Positions 35,210 through 44,919 are shown, counted from the stretch's first letter. The stretch is 64,000 bases of DNA from Zymoseptoria tritici IPO323 (GCF_000219625.1 NC_018213.1:682001-746000), one strand, 5' to 3'. Notes: generated from the letters alone by a model not told the origin. Translations and numbers: made by a program.

Positions 35210-36354
35210 ATGGAGGCCCAAATTCTGTCCCCAGAAATGATTCAAGACACTCTCAGGGAAACCGTGACGTTCGTGCCAGCAGACAAGATCGACGAGACGT
35301 TCAAGTCCGATAGCATCGGTGAGCGGTAAACACTCCAAACTTTCCACTTGCAGGACTGACCAACTGCTCGACAGATCTCGTCAACAAAGCCCTAGGCTCC
35401 CGCATCGTCTCCACCTCGGACGAGTGGTTCGCGGCTGCCGAGAACCTTACGACGCCCACACCTCCGATCCGCAAAGCCGGCGTCTTCACACATGCTGGTG
35501 CCTGGTTCGATGGCTGGGAGACCCGCCGCCACAATACTCAACCCTTCGACTGGGTCATTATCCGTCTTGGCGTAGCTTCAGGACGTGTCAAGGGCGTGGA
35601 GATTGACACGGCATATTTCAATGGCAACGAAGCTCCGGCGGTGGGCGTGCAGGGATGTTTTGCAAGAGATGAGGATGAAGAGGAGATGAAGAAGGAGAGA
35701 TTTGGTGGGTGGGAGACGATACTTTCGAAACAGCCTTGCGGACCAAGTCAGAGACATGGATGGTTGCTAAACCAGGAAACGGAAAAGGCGTATACACATG
35801 TCCGTTTGCAGATGTTTCCCGATGGAGGTATTGCGCGGTTCAGGCTGTTTGGCACTGTGGTCCCCGTTCTGCCGGCGGATGCGAATGAAGTCTTCGACTT
35901 GGCGGCCTGCGTGAACGGAGGCGTAGCGGTTTCCTGCTCGGATCAGCACTTCGGCACGAAAGACAATCTCATCCTCCCTGGCCGAGGTGTGGACATGGGA
36001 GACGGATGGGAGACAGCTCGATCTCGAGGCGAGCATGTCGACTGGACGATTATTAAACTTGGTGTCCCTGGACAAATTGAAAAATTGGTAGTCGACACCG
36101 CGCACTTCCGCGGAAACTTCCCGCAAAAAGTGCAGATATATGCGGCGCCTGCGAATGGAGACTCCGTACCCGGATCAGACGATGCGAGCTGGATTGAGAT
36201 TTTGGAGCCGCAGAAGACGGGACCGGATGCGGAGCATGAGTATGCTGAGAAGGTGTCGAAGAATACGTCTGGGAAAGTTTATGGGTGGGTGAAGTTGGTC
36301 ATTATCCCCGATGGAGGCGTCAAGCGGATACGGGTGTTTGGGAGAAGAGGATAG
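35210..36354 (+). CDS. DAL2: Allantoicase
   Basis: Exons 35210-35318 and 35375-36354, with a 56-nt intron (GTGAGC donor, CTGAC branch, ACAG acceptor), give 362 residues, the usual length. Allantoicase hydrolyses allantoate to ureidoglycolate and urea in purine catabolism, letting the fungus use purines as nitrogen. The protein shows the two tandem jelly-roll repeats of the family: repeat 1 with GAWFDGWETRRHN, DWVIIRLGVASG and MFPDGGIARFRLFG, repeat 2 with GDGWETARSR, DWTIIKLGVPG and VIIPDGGVKRIRVFG. The repeated PDGG.. RvFG ends are diagnostic. There are no neighbouring purine genes in the window, so no cluster is implied. Confidence 0.95.
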
Positions 36355-37370
36355 TAACGAGGGCGGCGAGGTGGATTTGGATAAGGGGATTGGTGGGGGA
36401 GGAGGAGATGGAGAAGGACGTGTCGGAGTATCGCAATACCATTCGATGATTCGTCCCGTTACATACACAGTCATCAGCTACTCGACGTGCGAAGTGTTGG
36501 AGGAGTCGCCTGCTAGTCTCACGAACGTCGGTCCGGTTCCCTTTAATGTCGGTCCCGGCCCATACGAGAAGCAATCGGCTCATACTCTCCATGATACGAG
36601 CAAGAGCACGCCCTCTCGGCACCCATGAGTGGAGACTCAGTGATCGACATGAAGAGATCGTAGCGATCAGCATAGCAATCCTTCGAGGTATAAGACTACA
36701 TCTTTGATTCCGCTCCAAATGCACCGCAGATGTCGACCTCCGGTGCACGAAGTGTCCGCGCCAGAGAACGCATCGACGTTAGTGCTTCGAGACACAATTT
36801 AGACGAGAGTGCTGCATATTTCATATAGCCTGCGTTGCTGTAGTCTAATAATAGCGTTAACTTGAAAGGGATAGTATCGAGGAGGGAAGGAGCGATCGTT
36901 GTTCTTTACGAGAGCATGGAGCATAAGAGTGTAGAGCCTGAGGCACAAATGTACACGCCGCTTCTTCCAATGCTTCTCCCCCACCTCTATCTAGGTACTT
37001 CGAAACTACCGAACATCCCATTTACATGCCACACTGGCGGCAATTCTGCCGCTCAACTCCGAGGTCCTGTGCCACACAAACAGCGCGCAATCTTCATCCC
37101 CAGCGCTGTTCCCTCGGATATCCATCGCCCAAGCAACCCTCTTTCACGGACGTCCGCGGATTCGGAATTGGAATTACAGTGTACGCACCACAAGGGAACA
37201 ACCATGGTGACAATGGATTGTAGTGTACCTGAGACGCTGCATGCTCGAGCCTCCGGCTCATAGGATTTGTGAGCACCACGCTCTCTCGCTACGAGGCGTC
37301 CAGCCTCACCTGACTGATCCGGTAGCGTACAGAGACGCGGGAGAACGCCATCTTTCACGAACCCGTTGCT
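36355..37370. other. Intergenic, about 1 kb, no supportable gene
   Basis: Lies between the allantoicase stop and the convergent UstYa-like gene. A 133-codon plus-strand frame (36862-37263) shows no domain or signal. It marks the left edge of the peptide locus. Confidence 0.4.
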
Positions 37371-38141
37371 CTATTTGTGCTCGGATGGGCAACCCGGATA
37401 CTTTGTCCTTATTCGAACCTTGATAGCGTCGAGCTCGCTTCTCAAAGCGCCGCTCACAAGCTCGAGGGATTTATCCGTGCTTGCGGTACTGGCCGTATGC
37501 GTTCTGCGTTCGAGGTCCAAGATGTATTGCGAACAGTGATGAGTATGCGCGAAATCTCTCGTATAGGAGTCGATCCATGCGCCGGAGATACCAGGCTTCA
37601 AGCCTCGTGCTTCCACTTCCATCCCGCGATGGAGTTTCCTCCACATGTACAAGCAATGTACTAGGTGGTACGATCCGGTCACGTACAGGTCCCCAGTCCC
37701 TCCTTGCTCGACTATGCTCTGATGAACAGGTTCCGGCTCGAGTTCGGAAGCCGAATGATATCCTTGCTTGTACCAGCTCCAATCGCTGTGGTTGAGGAAC
37801 TCCGCGGATATCTCAGCGTCGTAGCATCGTTGAGGTAGCCAGGAAAATGAAAGCAGGTCGAATGCACAGTGGTTGTCTCTAGCCTCCTCTGGAGAATCTC
37901 CACAAGGCGACCGCGTATCATTGATGTGATGGCCACTGTGGGGCTGGAGCTCCGGTCGCATCTTTGCGGGAAGACTTGGGAGACCGGCTGAAACGGTCAT
38001 ACCAGCAAAAAACGATGTGAGAATGAGAATGGTGGAGAATGTCGCTAGGATCCATTGCGGTGCTCGAGGCAGCGCTTGATGGCAGGTGCCCGAGGTATTG
38101 TCCGGGAAATTGCCCGGGTCAAATTCGTGTCTGTTGATCAT
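37371..38141 (-). CDS. Single-pass membrane protein with two HxxHC motifs, UstYa-like
   Basis: A single 256-residue frame. A transmembrane segment lies at about residues 28-52 after a short cytosolic tail; the rest should be lumenal. It has H159-x2-H162-C163 (HLVHCLYMWRKL) and H199-x2-H202-C203 (HTHHCSQYIL), spaced like the paired HxxHC motifs of UstYa/DUF3328 proteins, which oxidise and cyclise ribosomal peptides such as ustiloxin. Another conserved block, FDLLSFSWLPQRCYDAE, is shared with the divergent neighbour at 38615, so the two are paralogs of a subfamily distinct from the canonical UstYa at 41211. Its place beside a Kex2-repeat precursor suggests peptide modification; that is inference. 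No intron is needed. Confidence 0.72.
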   Translation of the reverse strand: MINRHEFDPGNFPDNTSGTCHQALPRAPQWILATFSTILILTSFFAGMTVSAGLPSLPAKMRPELQPHSGHHINDTRSPCGDSPEEARDNHCAFDLLSFSWLPQRCYDAEISAEFLNHSDWSWYKQGYHSASELEPEPVHQSIVEQGGTGDLYVTGSYHLVHCLYMWRKLHRGMEVEARGLKPGISGAWIDSYTRDFAHTHHCSQYILDLERRTHTASTASTDKSLELVSGALRSELDAIKVRIRTKYPGCPSEHK

Positions 38142-38614
38142 TATCAGCGCAATGCTGGCAAGGAGGGCCGCCCTTGAGCAATCAAGATATAGGCTGCCGA
38201 AGATGCACCCACACAGCTTTCATGGTACAGAACTAGGACGCGGAGACGACGATCAGGCCTGTTACGTGTGCGGCTCGAAAATGATGCGATTGCATGACAG
38301 ATACCTTACATGATCTGCTGTAATGAGGTAAGTGACTTTGCGTTGACAGATGCTTGGAGTCAGGCGCGGAGTGAGGGCATGAAGCCAACCCGTGCATCAC
38401 GTAATACCTGAGCTGAACACCAAACACAACTGAACGATGCAACAGGATGGCTTACGACGACGCTACCGACATCTCGGGTTCGCACCAAGGTGCAGTAACG
38501 TGATCAAAGGAGGTGCATCCACGAAGGTCCTCCACGTTCTAACGTAGTGAGTAGTGGCTGGATCTTATTCCTCAACACATCGAACACAAACAATTTCCAT
38601 CAACGAACGAGGCC
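38142..38614. promoter_or_regulatory. Bidirectional promoter between two UstYa-like paralogs
   Basis: The 473 bases separating divergent start codons serve both genes. The 7-mer ATCACGT occurs once in each orientation (about 38396 and 38500), which could be a shared regulatory site; this is weak evidence. Confidence 0.4.
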
Positions 38615-39426
38615 ATGGCTGGAAATCGCACAGAACGGCGAGACGACGAAGAGCAGCCTTTCCTGCACCACCACAAGGGATCGCCATACCCGACTGAGCC
38701 TTTTCTGGGCATGAAGCAAGGCCGAGACTGCTGGTGGAGCGTTTCCGGCCTTCGAAGTGGCATACTGAGACTGAGTGATATGCTCGCCTCGCCTTTGTTG
38801 ACACATGGTCTCGTCTTTGTCATGGCCTTCCTATTTTCGCTAGCGGCGACATACTTCGTCATGTTCAAAGCGACGGCACCATGTTCTACGGATCTGGCCT
38901 CTGGACATACGCATCACAACGCCGAGCGTCCTCCCTCAATTCGACCGCAATGGCCGACCCCTCCAATGCACGGCAATTTCTCGCTGAAGGCAAAACTTAC
39001 AACTTGCGGACACTCGACGCCAGAGGCGAAGGAGCTTGGTTGTCGATACGATATCCTCAGCAACCACTGGATTCCTGGCGCTTGCATGGACGAGGAAGCG
39101 GTCGTGGAGTATCAGGCTGACAATTCCTGGTATGGCTTCGCTGATCCAGCACATACCAAGCTCTTGACTATCGAGGAGATGAGCGAGCAGGACTTCTATT
39201 ACACGAACGAGCGTGACCACATCGTTCACTGTGCCATGCTATGGCGCAAGCAATTCCGCGCATTCTACGAAGAGCGGCCAAATATCGATGCGCTGATCGC
39301 CAACGTGGAGCACACATGCACTGTTCTCAATTTCTCATCGATATGTCAGAAAGAGGGCCAGACTATCGGAGCATGCCAATCAAGACGTTCGTGGGATACG
39401 CGGGCTGCTGGATGAGAGGCGAGTAG
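38615..39426 (+). pseudogene. UstYa-like HxxHC membrane protein with a frameshift before its second motif
   Basis: The frame from 38615 encodes a Type II-like membrane protein: cytosolic tail, transmembrane segment at about 62-84, the block YDILSNHWIPGACMDEE shared with the 37371 gene, and H202-x2-H205-C206 (HIVHCAMLWRKQ). It then runs out of family sequence and stops at 39415. The next frame carries the expected continuation (MHCSQFLIDMSERG, then KTFVGYAGC) and ends at 39426. The join lies between 39311 and 39317, where a one-base length difference would be enough, and the second HxxHC motif is destroyed in the first frame. No GT-AG intron fits. It is either a recent pseudogene or a sequencing or assembly error; the rest of the gene shows no other damage. 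Confidence 0.68.
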
Positions 39427-40057
39427 CTGTTGCGCGGCTTGATTGGAATAGACAACACTGCATGATTTGTTTTGCACTATAAGAAGCTCATTGATTTACG
39501 ACATTCTACGCATTCTCGTCCATTGCGAATCGACGTATGCAGTGCTCTAAGCGACTCATACATCATCAACACCTTGCACAGCTCTGACATGTGCGGACCA
39601 ACGTCGTGAATAGCAGCCTTTGGCCCATGTCTAGAAGGACCCAGGCACGATCAGAGTCGAATTTTGACGCTGTAGAGGAAACCGTTGTTCGAGGCGCCAC
39701 GCCGTCCTGACAGCATCCGAAGATCCTTCGTAGCCATTCGTGAGCTTCGCCGAACCTACAGCAACTGTAGGCTGTCGAACGGCGTCTGAGGTCATGCGAA
39801 TACGAGCATTGCTACGTGATACTGGCAACGGAGCTTGTATATATTTATGACGGGCCAAATTACCAAAGAAGGCGCATGAATTTCGAGCATACGGATTGAA
39901 GGTGACCGCAAGAATCGATATCAATGTTCTTGTGTATGTAGAGACTGAGCGATTCCAGACGCACTCATCGACTTCCGATCTTCCCAATGACAACGCAGTA
40001 CATTCTCTTGACCATACGCTCGCAGACAATCTCGATGTGATCTACCTTCTCGCCCCT
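39427..40057. other. Intergenic, about 630 bases
   Basis: Holds the 3' regions of the frameshifted UstYa-like gene and of the precursor gene, which converge. A frame at 39631-40029 (-) has no features. Confidence 0.4.
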
Positions 40058-40592
40058 TCAAGTCTCCGGATCGCGCTTGATGTAGTTCATGATCCCGCCG
40101 CGCTGAGCCTCCGGATCACGCTTGATGTAGTCCATGATCCCGCCGCGCTGAGCCTCCGGATCACGCTTGATGTAGTCCATGATCCCGCCACGCTGAGCCT
40201 CCGGGTCACGCTTGATGTAGTCCATGATCCCGCCGCGCTGAGCCTCCGGGTCACGCTTGATGTAGTCCATGATCCCGCCGCGCTGAGCCTCCGGGTCACG
40301 CTTGATGTAGTCCATGATCCCGCCGCGCTGAGCCTCCGGGTCACGCTTGATGTACTCCATGATCCCGCCGCGTTGAGGCTCGGCAGCACGTTTGAGCTCG
40401 GCGTTTCGCTTCATCTGAATCTCAGGGATGGGGTAGTATGCCCCGAGAGCCTCTACTCAGCTCGCAATTAGCATGATTCGCGCCTGAGGATGAGAGACGA
40501 TGCTCACCATACGAGCGAGCCTCCACATTCTGAATTGGCGCTGCCAGAGCGGAGCCGGCCAAGACTAGCACGAGCGATGTTGAAAGATGCAT
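40058..40592 (-). CDS. Secreted precursor with seven Kex2-bounded repeats (candidate RiPP or pheromone-like precursor)
   Basis: Exon 1 is 40592-40508 and exon 2 is 40452-40058, with a 55-nt intron (GTGAGC donor, GCTAAT branch, TAG acceptor); 159 residues. Residues 1-18 form a signal peptide (MHLSTSLVLVLAGSALAA). A short pro-region leads to MKR and NAELKR, then seven 15-residue units: one AAEPQRGGIMEYIKR, five DPEAQRGGIMDYIKR and one ending IMNYIKR, then the tail DPET. Each unit ends in Lys-Arg, the Kex2 site. Precursors of dikaritins (ustiloxin, phomopsin, epichloecyclin) have exactly this plan, with a Tyr-containing core next to KR, and are modified by UstYa proteins, which flank this gene. 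DPEA and AAEP also read as X-Pro and X-Ala dipeptides removable by a Ste13-type peptidase, as in alpha-factor. The product is unknown. Confidence 0.85.
40073..40387 (-). repeat. Seven tandem 45-bp coding repeats
   Basis: Seven in-phase copies of a 45-bp unit within the precursor gene. Changes between the five central copies are silent (for example GAT or GAC for Asp, GGC or GGT-type third bases), and the end copies change one codon each (Glu and Asn for Asp at unit position 11; the first copy also has AAEP for DPEA). Because the period is a multiple of three, all six frames stay open here. Confidence 0.97.
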
Positions 40593-41210
40593 GGCAGCGA
40601 CTGTCGTTGCGGGTGTGACGTAGAGTGAAGTGGAGGAGCAATGTTTCCACTTTGTGAAAGCCCGTAGAGTGGTGCTAGAAATCAATGGAAGCAAGCAGTC
40701 CAGCTGACTCGTATTTGTGCCAAACGACGCCACTGCATATTGGAGCATATGACAACTAAGCCAGCCTCACGAGATACTACATCGAGCAGATCTGACTGGG
40801 TCGCCTGTGGTAAGGGAAGGATGAGTAATTTACGACTGTACACAGCTCATGGTACAGTCATTGGAACCCGAATAATCATGCTAACCTCTGTCGGGCTCTC
40901 ATAACGCAGTGGAAAGCTGAAACTCTCGAGTGATATGAATCACTCATGAAGTTCCTGACCCTGGGTGCTGGATTGGAATAAAAGACATCACGATGGCAAG
41001 TGAACACCCACCAAGAACGATAAAGGCCACATCCGCGAGAATGACAGTGAAAAGAATCATTAGAGCCGGCCGATCAGGCTCATCGACTCAAGTCTGGTCT
41101 TACTGTCCAATCGTATCCTTGATAGCTGAGAAGATGAGCATTCCGAAATTCTGACGTGAGTCCTTGTCCAGTCCTTAGGTGTGGGAGGTCATTCCACGGT
41201 CGACCCACCC
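40593..41210. promoter_or_regulatory. Bidirectional promoter, precursor / UstYa gene, with palindrome
   Basis: The 618 bases between the divergent start codons of the precursor (-) and the UstYa gene (+) imply co-regulation. At 40928-40945 there is a perfect inverted repeat, GAGTGAT then ATGA then ATCACTC (7-bp arms, 4-nt spacer), a plausible operator for a dimeric regulator. No TATA box is obvious. Confidence 0.5.
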
Positions 41211-42252
41211 ATGGACCTCGATGTTCTCGAGCAAGCCAACGCTCTTGCTCGTCCTTCACTGAGCCTCATTCGTTGCGAAGGTATGTCTGACCATCACGAA
41301 AGCACGGCCGCCATTCAGGAGAAGTGCAGTCTGCTCGAGGATCGCGACTCGGCGAAGGAGCGCTGGTCGTCAAGGACGAAGCGCTCTAATCTCTGTTTAT
41401 GGCTCTCGGTAACCATCAATATCGTCCTGTTGGGCATCCTCATCATCTACTGGGCGCTGGTCTCTCGAGTTTCGACCATCTCGGGCTCATACGAGGAAGG
41501 CTTCGACACCGATCTTGGTATGTTACCAATTTGCTCGTTCGAGAACATCATTGACATGAACAGCAAACCTCTATTCCAGCGTGCGGCTGATCAAGCGGGA
41601 GTTCGACGGTGAGATCATTGTTGATAGCGATGGACACTTGAAAACATCTGGGGTGGGCGAGGAGTACGGAGGCCCACCTTCTCCAGCAGTGGACGGTGCC
41701 TGGAACAACCTGCTCGCTGGGCGTAAGTTCGATCTCTGTTCATGCATGCGTTTCAGAGAGTGCTCACTAATTGCATTCCACATCAGTCAATGTCGATCTT
41801 CAAAGCAGCGCAAATATTGAAGGTGGAACGTTCCAATGGCCGGAGTCTGGCAATTATTTCACCGGCCTTGACGTATTTCATTCCCTACACTGCCTGGTAG
41901 GTCCCAGCACAGCCTTGGATCACGACGGAGCCCTGCTGACAATGCGTAGAATCGTCTTCGGCAAGCTCTGCATCCCGAATACTACCGGCACGGCATCTTC
42001 GACAGCCCAGACGACCCTTCCAGGGCAGATCATATCAACCATTGTATCAATCACTTGCGCCAGTCGATACAGTGCCACTCCGATCTTACTCCGATGGCGT
42101 GGGTCCAAAGTGGACGGAAAATCATCTTGAAGGCAGGGACGGAGCACACGTGTAGAGACTTCGCGAAGGTCCATGATTGGGCAAGTCGTAGAGCCACCAA
42201 GTTTGATAACATCGAGAGCATCAGCAACGGTAGCCTTGTCGTAGTGGATTGA
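41211..42252 (+). CDS. UstYa-family (DUF3328) oxidase-like membrane protein
   Basis: Four exons, 41211-41517, 41564-41722, 41787-41896 and 41950-42252, with introns of 46, 64 and 53 nt, give 292 residues. It has a cytosolic N-terminus, a transmembrane segment at about 61-83, then the DUF3328 core: REFDGEI, GGPPSPAVDGAWNNL, and the two signature motifs H187-x2-H190-C191 (VFHSLHCLNRLRQ, across an intron) and H220-x2-H223-C224 (HINHCINHLRQSIQC), followed by SDLTPMAW. UstYa and UstYb are needed for the oxidative ring closure of ustiloxin, and homologs mark other fungal cyclic-peptide loci. Its divergent position to the Kex2-repeat precursor makes it the best candidate modifying enzyme. The exon 1-2 junction was chosen because it alone preserves frame with a good donor (GTATGT). 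Confidence 0.9.
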
Positions 42253-42486
42253 ACATAGCTGAGTACCGTCCAGTGTCACGGAAGATATTGCGTCGACGTC
42301 CAGAATTAAATATGCGCCCTCTTCCAGCTGGAAGCTCTCCAACTCAAGACACCTTTACGTCTCATGGTGTCGCGTTCGTATACTGTGAAAGCTGTCAGAC
42401 AGATCTGGATCTTGCCCTATCGTATATATGCGTCCGTAGAGTCACGGAGAACGTGCACGAAGGTGGACCGCAACGCCAGTGAAGAT

Positions 42487-43060
42487 TCAATCTGCACTGA
42501 GGCTACGATGGAAAGCCGCCCAATCAGGCTTCCGGCCAAGGAACGTCGTCAAAATCTCCATCTCATCAATGCTCCCTCCTTTGCTCAATACCGTGCGACG
42601 GTACCGTTGGCCTTGCTCGCGGTCCATGAGGTCAGCGCTGAAGGTCGACTCGAACATGTCTGCAGCGAAAGCCTTGGAACTGCGTAGCGGAGAACTTGAC
42701 GTTAGCGTACATACGAGGCTTGGCTGCAGTCTTGACTTGTCCTTCCAAAATGTAGCTGTAGTATCCGGCGGAATAGTCTTCCTGCATGAGATGTGCAACA
42801 AGAACCTGCCCATGACCCCAATTGAATCCTTCCCCGCTTGCTTCGGGACCCAGGGGAGGATACACCTTGCTTCTTATTTCGTTGAACACCACGGATATGT
42901 CCATGGCCTGAATCGCCTCGTGGCTCGATGGATGATGGACAGCCATGTCGAACAGACCGTAACGTATCTGATTCAGGTAAAAATGGGCCGCATTGACATA
43001 TCTGGCGCTTGTCAGTGCGGTGATCATACTCCCAATGAGGATGTTTGATGCGGCACCTGT
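42487..43060 (-). pseudogene. 3' fragment of an M3-family oligopeptidase (saccharolysin-like), 5' part missing
   Basis: Two frames carry the C-terminal part of a thimet-oligopeptidase-type M3 protease: one with AAHFYLNQIRYGLFDMAVH, SHEAIQAMD and HLMQEDYSAGYYSYI (stop 42632), the next with AFAADMFESTF, REQGQRYRRTVLSKGGS and FLGRKPDWAAF (stop 42487). These segments match the conserved end of the family in order. The join near 42736-42673 is unclear: a 64-nt gap with a GTCAAG donor keeps frame but leaves one extra residue, and a better GTATGT donor at 42714 does not keep frame. The zinc-binding HExxH and everything before it is absent: upstream sequence loses similarity by about 43060 and the RIP-mutated repeat block starts near 43290. 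So the gene is truncated and very probably inactive. Full M3 enzymes cut short peptides. Confidence 0.75.
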
Positions 43061-43264
43061 TGCCAGTGATGTCCACACGTCATGCGTTGCGAGAACAGCA
43101 GACTGACTGGCGTGAGCGCTGGAGTAGCGGGTTCTCAAGGCTTCTCAATTGTGAAATGGCTCCAAAGCAGCGTAGAGAAAGAAGGATGGAAAGCATTGAC
43201 TTACGTGAGCCCTGTCCCGTCTGTCTGTCGAGTAGATTTAACATTACGTAGAAGAGAGGGCCAT

Positions 43265-43292
43265 GCTGTGCACGGGCCACGCTGTGCACGGC
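43265..43292. repeat. 11-bp direct repeat at the repeat-island boundary
   Basis: GCTGTGCACGG occurs twice, separated by GCCAC, immediately left of the change from ordinary sequence to CA/TG-poor repeat sequence. Confidence 0.6.
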
Positions 43293-43294
43293 TT

Positions 43295-44914
43295 AATGTC
43301 GAGGATCCTTCTACAACTACCACCACTTCTATAGCTAATATTATCACAACTAGTAGTTACAACGAGGTGTTTAATAGCTTAAATTCATCGCATTAATTAT
43401 ATCTATTAGCCCTAAGCAGCTTAAAGTCGTTGCCTTAATGTTATGCGTGTTAGTAGCTTAGAGGATTTAGCTACTTATGCACCGGCCCTCTAACCCCCCC
43501 TTAACATAGAGGGCAGTTTAAACACTACTACTAGCTTCTTCTTTACTATACGATATTTAGCTAGCTATACTTTACGTATAGAGGCTTAGAGGTCTGTATT
43601 TAGCTATAAATTAACCTCCTTATGCTCCTTCTAAGTAGCCTTCTTAGCCCTCTTTTGTGCCGCCTTAAAGAGCCTGTCTGCCTTAGCTTATATCCGCTCT
43701 TTAGCTCTTAATTAATTATCTACCTTCTTCGTAATTAATGTAATCTAAGTTTATTGTTATATTATAAAACTATCTGTCCTAAACTACGAAGGTATAGTCT
43801 ACTACTAAGGGCAGCTGCCGTATTAAAATCCCCCCTATAAAGGAAGCGATTTACGACCTCGTAAAATTAAAAAGCAAAAAACATCTCGCACTTCCGAGTT
43901 AAACGCTATATTTCTCCTCCGTAAATTATAACTTTCTACTATGTTGCATTCCGTAGTAGATTCCGTCGCTCTAATCTTTACTATGTCTCGATTCTTTAGA
44001 TCCCTCTCCGTTAATATATAGACCTAGGGTCCTCTCTCGGGCCCGTAAGTAAACAACTAGTAAAATAGTTCCTTTAGCGGCTTAAAGTTAGGTCCGATGT
44101 TCTTATACTAGTTCTAGATCGTCTTAGCTAAGTAACAGACTCTAGTAGTTTTCTTAGCTAGTAACACTACGTTGCGGCAGATCTTTATAGCTTACGGGTA
44201 GCGGCACTTTCGACTATCGAGTACGATAGAGAGAATGTGCCTTATCTTCGTCTTAAGCTCCTCGGGGTCCGTTATATCTAGGTAGTTCTTCGAGATCTAC
44301 TTAGTCTACATCTCGAGATCTAAGTACTATAGTACTTTACTACGCGGAATTTAGCCTTTCGTACGGCTAGAGCTAAGGTTAGAGGACTTAGAATGCGAGT
44401 GCATAGACCTAGCCCCCCTAAGTCGCTAGGAAGATAGGTCGGTCGGATCCTAGGGGTTAGGCTTACGACCTACGAATAACCTAGACGAAGTCTATAGTTA
44501 AGCCTAGCCCTCTACCGGGTTAGTAACTTGTTCCTTCGTAGCGGCGATGCTATACTTACGGAGTAGGCGAATCGCCTTATAGATACGCTCTTTAGTCGTA
44601 AATAGGTCCTCTCGGATCTCTAGTATAAGGTAGAGTACGTCCTTTCGGTAATTAGACTAAGTGTCTTAGAATAGACTAAGAATGTCGTCGATAGACGTAG
44701 GGGGCTCTAGGTCCTTAATTTCCTATAACTAGTTTAGCTTCTTACGGAAAACCTACTCCTCTATCTAGAACGTAAGATATAGGTCGTTCGAGGGAGTACG
44801 GATAGTTAGGGCGACCTTATTAGCTAGGGCTTAAGTCTAGCGCTAGATTAATCCGATCTTTATCTTTAGGTCGATTTAGGCGTAGAGGAAGCGATAGACC
44901 TAGGGGTCTATAGT
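43295..44914 (-). mobile_element. RIP-mutated repeat remnant, left of the gypsy insertion
   Basis: Poor in CA and TG and rich in TA, with stops in every frame. On the minus strand, reading TAG/TAA as mutated Gln codons, a protein-like frame can be followed at about 44600-44910, including the segment LEPPTSIDDIL. The recurrent 12-mer ATAGAC(G/C)TAGG(G/C) occurs here near 44018, 44403, 44691 and 44893 and again right of the gypsy element, so this block and 52345 onward were one unit before the insertion. Element type not recognised. Confidence 0.6.
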
Positions 44915-44919
44915 CTAAA
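44915..44919. repeat. Target site duplication CTAAA, left copy
   Basis: Identical to the five bases directly after the right LTR (52340-52344); five bases is the usual size for Ty3/gypsy integrases. Confidence 0.85.

Noticed and set aside
40073..40387. Regular direct repeats resembling a CRISPR array
   Set aside because: Units are contiguous without spacers, in phase with a coding frame, and the organism is a fungus.
39896..40471. Plus-strand frame of 191 codons reading a repeated ITLDVVHDPAALSLR unit
   Set aside because: It is the antisense of the 45-bp coding repeats; a period divisible by three opens every frame. Only the minus strand has a signal peptide, an intron and KR sites.
37371..43060. 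A polyketide or nonribosomal peptide cluster at the UstYa locus
   Set aside because: No PKS, NRPS, P450 or transporter frames are present; the gene content fits only a ribosomal peptide system.
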